DNA of 64,000 nt from Thermoleophilia bacterium (GCA_025929895.1 JAICPI010000001.1:33350-97349); one strand, 5' to 3'; counted from the stretch's first letter, positions 1-10,365 are shown. The notes: generated by a model from the letters alone, not told the origin. Translations and numbers: made by a program.

Positions 1-227
1 AGCGACGTCTCGCCGAGCCGCGCGAGCGTCGCGGTGTCGATGAGCAGCCCGGCCGCGAACCCGACCGCCGCGCCGGTGATCGCTCCGCGCAGGAGCGCGA
101 TCGCCACGAGCGTGACGAGCAGCAGGTCCGGCGTCGCCCCGCCGAACTCGAGCGAGCTCAGGATCGACGTCTGGAGCACGACGGCGGCGAACGTCAGGCC
201 GGCGATCTTGAGCACGTCGACCGTCAT
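1..227 (-). CDS. mreD: Rod shape-determining protein MreD (N-terminal part)
   Basis: This is the 5' part of a gene that leaves the window at its left edge, so only about 75 residues are visible. The product starts MTVDVLKIAGLTFAAVV and shows two hydrophobic stretches (about residues 8-22 and 33-62) with small residues, as expected for the polytopic MreD subunit of the elongasome that couples MreB to wall synthesis. Its ATG overlaps the mreC stop as ATGA, so it is translationally coupled to mreC. The assignment rests mainly on gene order mreB-mreC-mreD and on hydrophobicity, because MreD is poorly conserved in sequence. Confidence 0.8.
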   Translation of the reverse strand, partial: MTVDVLKIAGLTFAAVVLQTSILSSLEFGGATPDLLLVTLVAIALLRGAITGAAVGFAAGLLIDTATLARLGETS

Positions 228-1135
228 CGCACGAGCACCGTGACGACATCGAGGTTCGAGAGGTCGGCCGTCGCCTGCACCTGCACCTGCTTGAACGGCT
301 CGGTGTCGCTTTGCGAGACGCTCGTGACGAGCCCGATCGGGATCCCGCGCGGGAAGAGCGAGGGCAGCTGCTCCGAGCGCGAGCCCGAGGTCGCCACGAG
401 GTCGCCCACCGAAACGTCCTTGTCCTTCGTCACGTTGGCGAGCACGAGCGAACCTCCCTCGCCCGACTGGAGCAGGCCGAGGGCGTTGCCGCGGATCGTC
501 CGCGCGGCGACGGCGCTCGCCTCGTCGGTGAGCAGCGTGACGAGCGCAGTGTCGTCGGTGACCTCGGTCACCGCGCCGACGAGCGTGCCCGCGGCGAGCA
601 CCGGGGCGTGACGGGTGATCCCGGCGTCCGACCCGGCAGCGATCACGAGCCGACGGCTGAACAGCGGCGACTGCGCGCCGACGACGCGCGTGTTCACCGG
701 ACGAAAGTCGCGCAGGCCCGGAAGGTCCTGGAACCCGAGCGCCTCGCGGAGGTCGAGGTTCTCCTGCGCAGCGGTCTGGCGCTCGATCGCGAGCCGCTCC
801 GCCTCCTCGAGCCGACGGCGGAGCTCCTCGTTCTCGGCCTTCGCGTTCAGCAGCCCGTCGAACCAGCCGTAGAGATCGCGGAACGGCCGCGCCACGCGCT
901 CGGCGCCGACCTGAAACGGGCGCACGGCGGTCGCGCCCGCGTCCTGCGCGCCGTGCAGCGCGCCGTCGTCCGACTCGCGGAAGTAGACGGAGAGGAGCGC
1001 GAGCGATACGAGCGCGAGCAGCCCTACGACCACGCGGCGCTTCGTCGCGCTGCGGGCTCGGGAGGGAAACGGCGCTGTGGCGCGCGGGACTGGACGGCCC
1101 AGCACCGCCAGTCGGGCGGTCCGGTTGCGAGGCAC
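224..1135 (-). CDS. mreC: Rod shape-determining protein MreC
   Basis: A 303-residue bitopic membrane protein. A basic N-terminus is followed by one membrane span (about residues 33-51), a periplasm-side coiled coil (about 93-125, ENEELRRRLEEAERL), and the MreC beta-barrel region with the typical text on ArgVVGAQSPLFSRRLVIAAG and GxxVTEV. In the family it scaffolds PBP2/RodA and MreB/MreD at the lateral wall. It lies 30 bp downstream of mreB and overlaps mreD by 4 bp, so the three form one operon. The N-terminal extension before the span is long, and a later start is possible. Confidence 0.93.
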   Translation of the reverse strand: MPRNRTARLAVLGRPVPRATAPFPSRARSATKRRVVVGLLALVSLALLSVYFRESDDGALHGAQDAGATAVRPFQVGAERVARPFRDLYGWFDGLLNAKAENEELRRRLEEAERLAIERQTAAQENLDLREALGFQDLPGLRDFRPVNTRVVGAQSPLFSRRLVIAAGSDAGITRHAPVLAAGTLVGAVTEVTDDTALVTLLTDEASAVAARTIRGNALGLLQSGEGGSLVLANVTKDKDVSVGDLVATSGSRSEQLPSLFPRGIPIGLVTSVSQSDTEPFKQVQVQATADLSNLDVVTVLVR

Positions 1136-1165
1136 GAGCTTCGCAGAGGTTAGCGAGGTTTTCGG

Positions 1166-2212
<1,047 letters not shown>

Positions 2213-2251
2213 GTGCGGCTCCCGAGTCTAGCCGCCGTCCTGCGGCGACCC

Positions 2252-3472
2252 TCAGCGGACGACGCGGACGAGCCGGATGCTTGCTCGGTTCGGGTTCCCG
2301 GCACGGTCCGTGCACGCGACCGCGACTCGCAGGGTTCCTCGCTTCGCGCCTGCGATCACGGCGCTCGACACGCCGCTCTCGACGCGCGCCGCGATGCGTC
2401 CGTCGACCCGCACGACGCAGGACGCGACGCCGCTGCCGGCGTCCGCCGTCCTCCACGCGACACGAAACGCGCGGCCGGCACGCACGCGGTTCGGCGCGAC
2501 GACGACGGGCCGGTTCGGCCGCACCCGGTCGGTCCACGCGAACACGACCGTCGCGCGACCTTCGGCCACCGGGTCGTAGCGCACGGTGAACGAGCCGGGA
2601 ACGCGATAGACCTCACCGGCACCGACGACGTCCTTGCCCGTTCGCGTCGGGTCGTGCCGGAACCTCGTCGGCGGCGCCAGGTCGTCGTCGGGGACGTCGG
2701 CTTCGACGACGCGAACGGCGAGCCCGGGCGGCTGGACGTCGAGCCGCTGCTCGAGCCAGTACTCGCCGCTGCCGGTCGGGACGACGAGCGCGTGCGGCGC
2801 CGCGCCGAGCACGTCCGGCCGGCCGATCACAAAGGAGCCGGCGCGCCGGACCCGCGCGACGTCCCGGAGCCAGCCCACCGTCACCTTCTCGTAGGCGCTG
2901 AAGTCGACGAGCCCGTGGCCCATCGGGCTGAACGGGTCGCCGTACTCGTCGGGCCTGCAGACCCCGGCCCTGCACGTCGAGCCGCGCGCGTGTGCGAGTC
3001 CATAGGTGTGACCGAGCTCGTGGACGACGAGCCACGCGCTGACGATCCCGTTCAGCAGCGCCTCCCGCCCGACCCCGACCGCGTTCCACTCGCACTCGGT
3101 GCGGGGGACGACGTACACGACTCGGTCGTAGGCCTCGGGCGCGTATCCGGCGCGCCGGGCGGCGGCGAGCGGCGGCTCGCTCAAGCCCGGAGCGACGCGC
3201 TCGTGCAGCGGAGGTGGACAGGCCGGGCGTCCGGGGTACGCCGCGAGCCACGGCGTCACGTCTCCCTGCAGCGAGAGCAGCCCGAACGACGAACGACGCA
3301 GGAACGCATCGGACTCGTCGAAGACGGTGCGTCGCACCTCGTCGACGGTCCACGGCTGCGGCCCCCACGTCGCGAGGATGACGAGCACACGGTGGGCTCC
3401 GGTCGAGTCGGCCGCAGCGCCCGGCACGAAGAGCGTCAGCGAGGCGAGGAGTGCGGCCAGGAGGATCTTCAT
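2252..3472 (-). CDS. Secreted zinc metalloprotease of metzincin type (M11-like)
   Basis: A 406-residue predicted exported protein: a short basic N-terminus and hydrophobic core (MKILLAALLASLTLF) end in an Ala-rich cleavage region near residue 21. The metzincin zinc site HELGHTYGLAH is at residues 151-161, with catalytic Glu152, and the Met-turn FSPMG follows at 181-185. This spacing fits gametolysin/reprolysin-like families. Cys pairs flank the active site, and the C-terminal third looks like an Ig-like beta domain. The start chosen is the ATG at 3472, whose ATGA overlaps the stop of the Asp-box gene upstream; a longer in-frame reading to 4585 only covers that gene's other frame. Substrate unknown. 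Confidence 0.82.
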   Translation of the reverse strand: MKILLAALLASLTLFVPGAAADSTGAHRVLVILATWGPQPWTVDEVRRTVFDESDAFLRRSSFGLLSLQGDVTPWLAAYPGRPACPPPLHERVAPGLSEPPLAAARRAGYAPEAYDRVVYVVPRTECEWNAVGVGREALLNGIVSAWLVVHELGHTYGLAHARGSTCRAGVCRPDEYGDPFSPMGHGLVDFSAYEKVTVGWLRDVARVRRAGSFVIGRPDVLGAAPHALVVPTGSGEYWLEQRLDVQPPGLAVRVVEADVPDDDLAPPTRFRHDPTRTGKDVVGAGEVYRVPGSFTVRYDPVAEGRATVVFAWTDRVRPNRPVVVAPNRVRAGRAFRVAWRTADAGSGVASCVVRVDGRIAARVESGVSSAVIAGAKRGTLRVAVACTDRAGNPNRASIRLVRVVR

Positions 3473-5151
3473 CGGACTCGGAGCCGGAACGGTCGCGCGA
3501 TCTCGGCCTCCGGCGAGCCGACCGTGATCGTGCCGCCGACGAGAGCGCGGCGCGGAGCCGCGAGCACGCGCCAGGTGCACGTCGCGCGCCCGCGCAGAGC
3601 CGCGCCGCGCAGCAGCCGCAGGCGAACACGAGCGCCCCTCGCCCGACACTGGACGTTCACCGCACCGCTCGTCGAGTTGGTGAACGGCGCCGACACGACG
3701 AAGCGCGCGCCCACGCGCGGTCGCGAGGGAGTGACGCGTGGCGTCGAGACGCGCAGCACCGGTGGCCGGGCGGGCAGCGGCGGGACCCGCGACGCGAACA
3801 CCCCCTGGCGGAAGCGACCATCGAAGGGCCCCGATGCCGACGCGAACACCGGCACGGCGACGTCGCCCGAGACGAAGGACGTCGAGATGTAGTCGCCGAG
3901 GAACCGCCCCGCCGTGCTCTGCGGGAACGCGCTGACCGGCTGCGGCGGCGCGAGGGCGACCGGTTCGCTCCAGTTGCGCCCCCCGTCCGTCGTCGAGACG
4001 AGCTGGGGCTGGACGCTGCAGGCCTCCGCCGCGCAGCCTCTCGGGGCGAGGACGCTGAACGCGACCGCCAGACGCGACGCCGCGCCGCTGCTCGTCGCGT
4101 CGACCCCGACCCCCGGAACGAAGTGGTGGAGGCCGTCCAGCGCCGGCGCGGTGGGAACACGGCGCACGGGCGACCACCGCAGCCCGTCCGGCGACGAGGA
4201 GGTCACGATGTCGTTCGGTGCCGTCGTCGCCGGGCAGCGCTGCCGGAAGCGGCAGTCCTGCCACGCCACCGTGATCCGGCCCGCGGCGTCCACCTCGGCG
4301 GAAGGGAGCGCGGGTGCGCGCATGCCGGGAACGGGCGAGGTTCGAAGAGCGCTCACGAAGATCGGCGCGTCGAAGGATCGACCGCCGTCGCGTGAACGCA
4401 CCGCCTCGATCGTCCGAACGGTCTCGTAGACGACGACGACCGTCCCGTCGGGTCGGACGAGCGGCACGAAGCCCCCGCCCCGGCTTGCACCTGCGACCGT
4501 GGGTGGGGTCCACGTCGACCCTCCGTCGATCGACCTCGACATGGCGAGTGCTCCCGTGGTCGCATCGGTCCACGCCACGTAGCACGTACCGGCGAGAGGA
4601 CTGGCGGCTCCGTTGTCGCAGACGATCCAGTTCTTGTCGTGCGCGAAGCGCCCCTCGTCGGCCGCCATCGTGACCGGCGTGCTCCAGGACCGACCGTCGA
4701 CGGAACGGCTGACGACGAGCGACGTGGTCGGCAGTGGGCTCGCCTCGCGCAAGGCGAGAACGGAAGCGAGCCAGACACCGTGGACCCGGTCGAACGCGAT
4801 CACGGGGTCCGAGACGCGCGCTGCCGCGCCCAGAGGCGACTGCGCGGTCGTCAACTCCGGGAGCAGGCCGCTCGTCCAGGTCGTGCCGCCGTCGGGCGAG
4901 GTCGCCCAGCCGATTGCCGTGGCTCCTCCGTCAAGGATCCGCGCAACCTGGAAGACGGCGACGACGACGTCTCCGACCGAGAGGCTGTCCGGTTCCACGG
5001 CGGTCTCGTGCTGGCCCGGCGCGCCGACGAACGGGTCGAACGAGAGCTGGGTCGGCGGACCCACCTCGGCCGCGCCGAGCGCGGGGACGAGGACGAGCGC
5101 GAAGATCCCCGAGAGCACCGTGCCGAGCACGCGCTGGCGTCGCGTACGCAC
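3469..5151 (-). CDS. Secreted sialidase-like (Asp-box/BNR repeat) protein
   Basis: A 560-residue predicted exported protein with a signal peptide (about residues 1-28). Six or so Asp-box motifs (SxDxGxTW type: SPDGGTTW, SVDGRSW, SIDGGSTW, SRDGGRSF, SSPDGLRW, STDGGRNW) mark a six-bladed sialidase-type propeller, followed by a beta-rich tail of roughly 90 residues. I do not see a confident sialidase catalytic arginine triad, so the enzyme activity is unproven and a binding or other glycosidase role is equally possible. It overlaps the metzincin gene by 4 bp (ATGA), implying joint expression of two secreted proteins. Confidence 0.75.
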   Translation of the reverse strand: MRTRRQRVLGTVLSGIFALVLVPALGAAEVGPPTQLSFDPFVGAPGQHETAVEPDSLSVGDVVVAVFQVARILDGGATAIGWATSPDGGTTWTSGLLPELTTAQSPLGAAARVSDPVIAFDRVHGVWLASVLALREASPLPTTSLVVSRSVDGRSWSTPVTMAADEGRFAHDKNWIVCDNGAASPLAGTCYVAWTDATTGALAMSRSIDGGSTWTPPTVAGASRGGGFVPLVRPDGTVVVVYETVRTIEAVRSRDGGRSFDAPIFVSALRTSPVPGMRAPALPSAEVDAAGRITVAWQDCRFRQRCPATTAPNDIVTSSSPDGLRWSPVRRVPTAPALDGLHHFVPGVGVDATSSGAASRLAVAFSVLAPRGCAAEACSVQPQLVSTTDGGRNWSEPVALAPPQPVSAFPQSTAGRFLGDYISTSFVSGDVAVPVFASASGPFDGRFRQGVFASRVPPLPARPPVLRVSTPRVTPSRPRVGARFVVSAPFTNSTSGAVNVQCRARGARVRLRLLRGAALRGRATCTWRVLAAPRRALVGGTITVGSPEAEIARPFRLRVR

Positions 5152-5192
5152 GTCGCACGGTTAGACGTGGCGTCCTGCGAAAAGTGAGCGCC

Positions 5193-5786
5193 TCAGCCGA
5201 AGCCGTACACGCCCTCGAACCGCTCGGCGAGGACGCGGACGAGCAAGGCCGCGGGGAGGCCGACGACGTTGAGGTAGTCGCCGTCGATCTCGGCGACGAG
5301 CGACGCGCCCAGGCCCTGGATCGCGTAGGCGCCGGCGCGTCCCTCCCACTCGCCGCTCGCCACGTAGCGCGCGACGTCGCGCGGCGTCAGCGGGCGGAAG
5401 CTCACGCGCGTCGCGACGTGGTCGACGAGCTCCCACGCGGGCGTGAGCAGGCAGAGGCCGGAGACGACGAGGTGCGTCTTACCGGCGAGCGCGTCGAGCA
5501 TCGCCGCCGCCTCCTCCGCGCTCGAGGCCTTGGCGAAGAGCCGCCCGTCCAGGACGACCGTCGTGTCGACGCCGAGCACCGGCCGCTCGCCCGCCCCGCC
5601 CGCGACCGAGCGCGCCTTCCCCTGCGCGTGTGCCTTGACGAGCTCGACCGCGTCGGCGTTCGGCGGGTCGTGCTCCTCGTAGCGAGGGGCGACAGCGTCG
5701 AAGGGGATGCCGAGCTGCTCGAGGATCGCGTGGCGCTGCGGCGAGGTCGACGCGAGCAGCAGGGGCGCCGCTGGTGGCGCGCTCAC
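5193..5786 (-). CDS. maf: Maf family nucleoside triphosphate pyrophosphatase
   Basis: A 197-residue house-cleaning nucleotide pyrophosphatase that hydrolyses modified dTTP/UTP-type substrates. The family signature is clear: LLLASTSPQRHAILEQLG at the N-terminus, VLGVDTTVVLDGRLFAK in the middle, and the C-terminal AYAIQGLGASLVAEIDGDY block. The GTG start at 5786 overlaps the stop of the methyltransferase gene (GTGA), and an AGGAGG lies right at the start, leaving almost no spacer, so coupling rather than independent initiation seems likely. It is the last gene of the ndk-methyltransferase-maf cluster. Confidence 0.93.
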   Translation of the reverse strand: MSAPPAAPLLLASTSPQRHAILEQLGIPFDAVAPRYEEHDPPNADAVELVKAHAQGKARSVAGGAGERPVLGVDTTVVLDGRLFAKASSAEEAAAMLDALAGKTHLVVSGLCLLTPAWELVDHVATRVSFRPLTPRDVARYVASGEWEGRAGAYAIQGLGASLVAEIDGDYLNVVGLPAALLVRVLAERFEGVYGFG

Positions 5787-6553
5787 CTCCTGCGTGCCAC
5801 CCACAACTCCTCGGCGGGCCACTTCCGCGCCCACTCCGGAGTCACGTAGCTGTAGCTCTCGTGGGTCTTCGCGCCCTCCGGCGCGTACAGCTCGACGAGA
5901 CGCTCGAGCTCGAGCCCGTTCGCGCGCAGCAGGTCGATCAGCTCGCCGGCAGGCGTGTGGAACTCGACCTCCTTCGTGTCGGGCCACTCGATCCGGCGCA
6001 GCTCCGGGTACGACCGCTGGAGCTGCTCGGTCACGCCGTCGAGGTCCATGCACAGCATCGAGATCGTCCCGTTCCGCAGGAACACGAGCCGGCCGTGGGG
6101 GCGAAGCAGCCTCGACGCCTCGGGGATCCACCGGTTCGGGTCCGCCCAGATCGAAGCGCCGTACTCCGAGAGCGCGAGATCGAACGACGCGTCCGGCAAC
6201 GGGACGCTCTCGGCGACGCCCTCGACGAGCGGGAACTCGAGCCCGAGCTCGCGCTGCAGCTCCCGCGCGGTCGCGAGCTGCGCCGGAGTCGGGTCGACGC
6301 CCACCGGACGCGCTCCGCGCTTCGCGAGCCACGCCGAGAAGTACGCGGTTCCACAGCCGAGCTCGACGACGTCCAGACCGTCCACGTCGCCGAGCACGTC
6401 CAGGTCGCGCTCCGGAATCTCGAACACGCCCCAGGTGATCTCGTCCTGCGCCCAGGCGCCGCGCGCGTTCGGCCCCGTGTGCTCCGCGTTCGCCTTCGTC
6501 CAGACGGCGACGTTCTGCGCGACGTACTCCGGGTACTCGTCAGAGGAGCTCAT
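5783..6553 (-). CDS. Class I SAM-dependent methyltransferase
   Basis: A 256-residue Rossmann-fold methyltransferase. SAM motif I is [13 protein letters not shown] (about residues 62-74), followed by the acidic loop GVDPTP and motif IV-like [14 protein letters not shown]. The text resembles the Methyltransf_11/25 group; substrate specificity cannot be read from the sequence. It overlaps ndk by 14 bp and maf by 4 bp, so all three are probably one transcript. Confidence 0.85.
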   Translation of the reverse strand: MSSSDEYPEYVAQNVAVWTKANAEHTGPNARGAWAQDEITWGVFEIPERDLDVLGDVDGLDVVELGCGTAYFSAWLAKRGARPVGVDPTPAQLATARELQRELGLEFPLVEGVAESVPLPDASFDLALSEYGASIWADPNRWIPEASRLLRPHGRLVFLRNGTISMLCMDLDGVTEQLQRSYPELRRIEWPDTKEVEFHTPAGELIDLLRANGLELERLVELYAPEGAKTHESYSYVTPEWARKWPAEELWVARRR

Positions 6554-6959
6554 CGTCCGAGAACCACAGCGCGAGCTCGCGCTGCGCGGACTCCGGCGAG
6601 TCCGAGCCGTGGACGAGGTTGTTCGGCATCGACGTCGCGAGGTCGCCGCGGATCGTGCCGGGCTCGGCGTTCGCCGGGTCGGTCGCGCCGATCGTCTTGC
6701 GCATCGTCGCGATCGCGCCCTCGCCCTCGACCGCGAGCGCCCACGTGGGTGCCGACGTGATGAACTCGACGAGCTCTCCGAAGAAGGGCTTCTCGCGGTG
6801 CTCGCCGTAGTGCTCTTCGCCCAGCTCGCGTGACACGCGCACGAGCTTGCCCGCGACGACGCTGAGGCCGCGCTGCTCGATGCGCGCGAGGATCTCGCCC
6901 GCGAGCGCGCGCTCGACGGCGTCCGGCTTGATCAGGATCAACGTGCGCTCGACCGCCAC
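6540..6959 (-). CDS. ndk: Nucleoside diphosphate kinase
   Basis: A 139-residue enzyme that balances NTP pools by ping-pong phosphotransfer. The N-terminal [16 protein letters not shown] block and the catalytic motif NLVHGSDS, with phospho-His117, are intact, and the length matches bacterial Ndk (about 135-145). The GTG/ATG-type start follows the zinc-ribbon gene by 12 bp. The stop lies inside the methyltransferase reading frame (14-bp overlap). Confidence 0.97.
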   Translation of the reverse strand: MAVERTLILIKPDAVERALAGEILARIEQRGLSVVAGKLVRVSRELGEEHYGEHREKPFFGELVEFITSAPTWALAVEGEGAIATMRKTIGATDPANAEPGTIRGDLATSMPNNLVHGSDSPESAQRELALWFSDDELL

Positions 6960-6971
6960 GGCCGCGGAATG

Positions 6972-7463
6972 CTACTCGCTCGCGCGCCTCCGCCTCGGCG
7001 TCTCCCACGTGTCGCCGAAGTCGATCGTCGCGGGCGACTCGACGCGCGTCTCGCAGTACGGGCAGATCTGCCAGAGCGCCTCGAGCGGCTGCTTGCAGTT
7101 CGTGCACGCCTGCTTGAGCTTCGTCGTGCAGACCGGGCAGACGAGGAACGACTGGTCGACCTCGGCGCGGCAGACGGGGCAGTGGAGGTCGCGCAACGCA
7201 AGGCGCTTCTCCATCGCCTTGATCTCGAGCTCGCGTTCTCGGACGTCCTCGAGGTACTCGGGCGGCCGGAAGAACATGTAGATGATCGGTCCGAGAAACG
7301 GGGGGATCGCTCCGAGGACCGTCGCCATCCCGACCATCCAGGGATCCTCGATCCGGCGGCGCGCGTCCTTGTAGACCCAGTAGGCCGTCGCCACCCAGAA
7401 GACCGCGAGGAAGAAGAGCCCGAGGTTCCGGGCGATCATCAGGAAGTCGTCGTCGAGGCTCAA
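6972..7463 (-). CDS. Membrane-anchored double zinc-ribbon protein
   Basis: A 163-residue protein with two hydrophobic segments (about residues 10-30 and 43-65), a short charged helix (RERELEIKAMEKRLALRD), then four CxxC pairs (CPVC, CPVC, CTNC, CPYC) that should form two zinc ribbons on the cytoplasmic side. No enzymatic motif is present. Such proteins are common and uncharacterised; roles in membrane-associated regulation have been suggested for relatives. It overlaps the tiny upstream membrane gene by 4 bp. Confidence 0.7.
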   Translation of the reverse strand: MSLDDDFLMIARNLGLFFLAVFWVATAYWVYKDARRRIEDPWMVGMATVLGAIPPFLGPIIYMFFRPPEYLEDVRERELEIKAMEKRLALRDLHCPVCRAEVDQSFLVCPVCTTKLKQACTNCKQPLEALWQICPYCETRVESPATIDFGDTWETPRRRRASE

Positions 7464-7573
7464 AGCAGCAGCTTCCCCACCAGATAGCCGACGCCGAACG
7501 CGGCCCCGACGATCGCGAGCAGCACGAACGTCGCGAACGCGACGACTGTCAGTTGTTCTCCGAGTTTCGTCAC
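7460..7573 (-). CDS. Small single-span membrane protein, 37 residues
   Basis: A very short gene starting with GTG at 7573, whose GTGA overlaps the folC stop, and ending in a 4-bp overlap with the zinc-ribbon gene. The product is almost entirely one membrane helix (about residues 9-33, VVAFATFVLLAIVGAAFGVGY) with glycine spacing and a basic start and end. Both overlaps and the hydrophobic pattern support a real coding sequence. I do not recognise the family; it may assist the neighbouring membrane zinc-ribbon protein. Confidence 0.6.
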   Translation of the reverse strand: MTKLGEQLTVVAFATFVLLAIVGAAFGVGYLVGKLLL

Positions 7574-8640
7574 TCTACGCGGTGCTCCTCTCGCCCGGCC
7601 AGATCGGCGAGGAGGTAGAGGGAGCCGGTGACGAGGACCGCGCCCGACGCCCCGGCCAGGATCCGGGCCCGGTCGAGCGCCTCCTCGGGGTCGTCCACCG
7701 CGTCGACGGTCCCGAACCGCAGCTCGGCCGCGATCTCCGCGAGCTCCCGCGCGGCGCGCGCCCGGGGGTTCGACGAGGTCGTGGCGACGACCCCCCGCGC
7801 GTACGGCCGCAGCTCCCGGAGCATCCCGCGAGCGTCCTTGTCGGCCAGGATCGAGACCACGAGGACGAAGTCGCGGCCCGGGAGGCGCTCGGCGAGCCAC
7901 GCGGCGCCGGCCGCGTTGTGGCCGCCGTCCCAGAGCTCGCGGTCGGAGCGCCACTCGAGCCGGCCGGGCAGCGAGACCTCGACGTCCCCCTCGACGCGGG
8001 CGCCGAGGAACGCCTCCGCGGCCTCGCGCGCCCCGCCGACGAGCACCCGCGCCTGCGGCACGAGCGCCGCGAACTCGCGGTCCGGAAGGACGACCGTCGC
8101 GCCGGGACCGGCGACCGCGAGCTTCTCGCGCGCGATCTCCTCGCGCGTCCCGCCGAGCACCTCGGTGTGGTCGAGGTCGACGTTCGTGAGCAGCACGACC
8201 GGGGCGTCGACGACGTTCGTCGCATCGTGACGGCCCCCCAGGCCCGCCTCGATCACGGCCGCGTCGACCGACTCGGCGGCGAACTCGGCGAGGGCCGCGG
8301 CCGTGACCGCCTCGAACTGCGTCGCACCGACCGCGAGCGCGGCCGGGCGGACGCGCTCGACGGCCCGCTCGAAGTCCGCCTCCTCGCCGCGGACGCGGAT
8401 CCGCTCGCTCCACCCGCGCACGTGCGGCGAGAGGTACGCGCCGACCGCGAGGCCGGCCGCGGCGAGGTGCGCCTCGATCGTCCGCGTCGCGGTCGACTTG
8501 CCGTTCGTGCCGACGACGTGCACCGAGGGAAAGCGGAGCTGCGGCTCGCCGAGCGCGTCGAGCAGGACCCGCATGCGCCCGAGGCCGAACTCCTCCGGCC
8601 ACGGGTCGAGCGACTCGACCCACTCAACGCCCGACTGCAT
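7570..8640 (-). CDS. folC: Folylpolyglutamate / dihydrofolate synthase
   Basis: A 356-residue Mur-ligase-fold enzyme that adds glutamate to folates (and may make dihydrofolate). The ATP P-loop is HVVGTNGKSTATR (about residues 41-53), followed by SPHVRGWSERIRV, the metal-binding region EAGLGGRHDATNVV, and DGGHNAAGAAWLAERL in the C-terminal domain. It is somewhat shorter than the usual 400-430 residues. The ATG at 8640 gives a 17-bp overlap with the preceding gamma-glutamyltransferase gene, so the two are coupled. Confidence 0.92.
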   Translation of the reverse strand: MQSGVEWVESLDPWPEEFGLGRMRVLLDALGEPQLRFPSVHVVGTNGKSTATRTIEAHLAAAGLAVGAYLSPHVRGWSERIRVRGEEADFERAVERVRPAALAVGATQFEAVTAAALAEFAAESVDAAVIEAGLGGRHDATNVVDAPVVLLTNVDLDHTEVLGGTREEIAREKLAVAGPGATVVLPDREFAALVPQARVLVGGAREAAEAFLGARVEGDVEVSLPGRLEWRSDRELWDGGHNAAGAAWLAERLPGRDFVLVVSILADKDARGMLRELRPYARGVVATTSSNPRARAARELAEIAAELRFGTVDAVDDPEEALDRARILAGASGAVLVTGSLYLLADLAGREEHRVE

Positions 8641-10336
8641 AGCCCTGCATCCCCCGCGGGTTCGCGGCCGCGCGCAGTACGCCGCTCGCGTCGCGGGCCG
8701 CCGCGCTGAGCCGGCCGAGCGACCACGGGCCGGCGACCTCGACGTCGTGGCCGCGAGCCCGCAGCTCCTCGACGACGCCGGGCTCGAAGCGCGCTTCGAG
8801 CTCGACGTGGCGCGGCTTCGCCTCGCGGGGGAAGAACGAGCTCGTGACGTGGTTGGAGTGGAACATGGGGAGGTCGATCGCGGCCTGCAGGTTGCGCTCG
8901 TGGTGCACGTGCGCGAGGAAGAAGACGAGCGACCACTGGTCCTGCTGGTCGCCGCCCGGCGTGCCGAAGGAGAGGAGCTCGGCGTCGCGGCGGGCGAGCG
9001 TCGGCGAGAGGGTCGTCCGCGGCCGCTTGCGCGGCTCGAGCGAGTTCGGCAGCCCTTCCTCGAGCCAGAACATCTGCGCGCGCGTTCCGAGCGGGAAGCC
9101 GAGCTCCGGGACGACGGGCGAGCTCTGCAGCCAGCCACCGCTCGGCGTCGCCGAGACGGCGTTGCCGAAGCGGTCGACGACGTCGAGGTGGCACGTGTCC
9201 CCGCGCGTCGGCTCGCCGGTGCCGGCCCCAAGTAACAGACTGTTGCTTGGCCTCTTCGGCAGGCGTGCCCCCTCGAGGCCGGGGCGGAGCTCCGCCGACG
9301 CCTCGGCGCGGACGAGCGCCCGGCGCTCGTCCGCGTACTCCCGGGCGAGCAGCCGATCGAGCGGGACGTCCGTGAACTCCGGGTCGCCGTACCACGCCTC
9401 GCGGTCCGCGAAGGCGAGCTTGGAGCACTCGACCACCGTGTGCACGAGCTCGGCGCTGCCCGGGGCCATCGACGCGAGGTCGAAGCCGGCGAGGAGCGCG
9501 AGCTGCTGGAGGAAGACCGGGCCCTGACCCCACGGCCCGGTCTTCGACACGGTCCACCCCTCGTACTCGAGCTCGACCGGCGGCTCGAACACGGCCTCGA
9601 AACCGTCGAGGTCGTCGGCCGAGAGCAGGCCGTCCTCGCGCTCGACGAACGCGCCGATCGCCTCCGCGACGAAGCCGCGGTAGAAGGCATCGCGCGCAGC
9701 CTGGATCTGGCCGTCGCGGTCCGGCGAGGCCGCCTCGGCCTCCACGAGCACGCGCGCGTAGGTGTCGGCGAGCACGGGGTTCCGGAAGAGCGACCACGGC
9801 GCCGGGACCGGCAGCCACGTCGCGGCGGACGTGGGCCACTCCTCGCGGAAGTGCCGCTCCATCGCCGCGATCCCCTCGGCGACGCGCGGCAGCACCGGGT
9901 GTCCCTCCCGCGCGTACGCGATCGCGGGCTCGAGCACGTCGCGCAACCGCGCGGTCCCGAGCTCGAGCAGCATGCGCAGCCACCCATCGAACGCACCGGG
10001 GACGCACGCCGCGAGCACGCCGGTCCCCGGAACGAGCTCGAGGCCGAGGGCCGTGTAGCGCTCGATCGTCGCGGCGGCCGGCGCCGGGCCCTGACCGCAG
10101 ACGACGACGACCTCGTCGCGCTCGGCGGCGTAGAGCACGATCGGCAGGTCCCCGCCGGGCCCGTTCAGATGCGGCTCGACCACCTGGAGCACGAGCCCCG
10201 CGGCGGCCGCGGCGTCGAACGCGTTGCCGCCCGCCTCGAGCAGCCGCATGCCCGTCGCCGACGCCAGCCAGTGAGTCGAGGCGACCATCCCGAACGTCCC
10301 GTGCAGCTCGGGACGGGTGGTGAAGGCGCCGGTCAT
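8624..10336 (-). CDS. ggt: Gamma-glutamyltransferase family protein
   Basis: A 570-residue Ntn-hydrolase of the gamma-glutamyltranspeptidase family, which transfers or hydrolyses gamma-glutamyl groups (glutathione-like substrates). The autoprocessing nucleophile is most likely Thr381 in [18 protein letters not shown]. The large-subunit text [26 protein letters not shown] and the later [13 protein letters not shown] and [11 protein letters not shown] blocks also fit. There is no signal peptide, unlike E. coli Ggt, so a cytoplasmic member of the family is likely. A low-G+C palindrome with a rare TTA leucine codon interrupts the gene at 9228-9250. Confidence 0.88.
   Translation of the reverse strand: MTGAFTTRPELHGTFGMVASTHWLASATGMRLLEAGGNAFDAAAAAGLVLQVVEPHLNGPGGDLPIVLYAAERDEVVVVCGQGPAPAAATIERYTALGLELVPGTGVLAACVPGAFDGWLRMLLELGTARLRDVLEPAIAYAREGHPVLPRVAEGIAAMERHFREEWPTSAATWLPVPAPWSLFRNPVLADTYARVLVEAEAASPDRDGQIQAARDAFYRGFVAEAIGAFVEREDGLLSADDLDGFEAVFEPPVELEYEGWTVSKTGPWGQGPVFLQQLALLAGFDLASMAPGSAELVHTVVECSKLAFADREAWYGDPEFTDVPLDRLLAREYADERRALVRAEASAELRPGLEGARLPKRPSNSLLLGAGTGEPTRGDTCHLDVVDRFGNAVSATPSGGWLQSSPVVPELGFPLGTRAQMFWLEEGLPNSLEPRKRPRTTLSPTLARRDAELLSFGTPGGDQQDQWSLVFFLAHVHHERNLQAAIDLPMFHSNHVTSSFFPREAKPRHVELEARFEPGVVEELRARGHDVEVAGPWSLGRLSAAARDASGVLRAAANPRGMQGYAVGR
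9228..9250. repeat. Copy 1 of a short palindrome (core GTAACAGWCTGTTGC), inside ggt
   Basis: A 23-bp near-perfect inverted repeat centred on A9239: ten of eleven arm positions pair Watson-Crick and one is G-T. The 15-bp core GTAACAGACTGTTGC recurs with only the central base changed in glmM (59615-59629). It stands out as an A+T-rich patch in a gene of very high G+C. Confidence 0.55.
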
Positions 10337-10365
10337 GGGCGCGATCCTAGGTGCCTGGTGGCGAA

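Noticed and set aside
2252..4585. A single 777-residue protein
   Set aside because: Its N-terminal half is low-complexity Arg/Gly-rich text antisense or out of frame to the Asp-box gene; the signal peptide and ATGA overlap place the real start at 3472.
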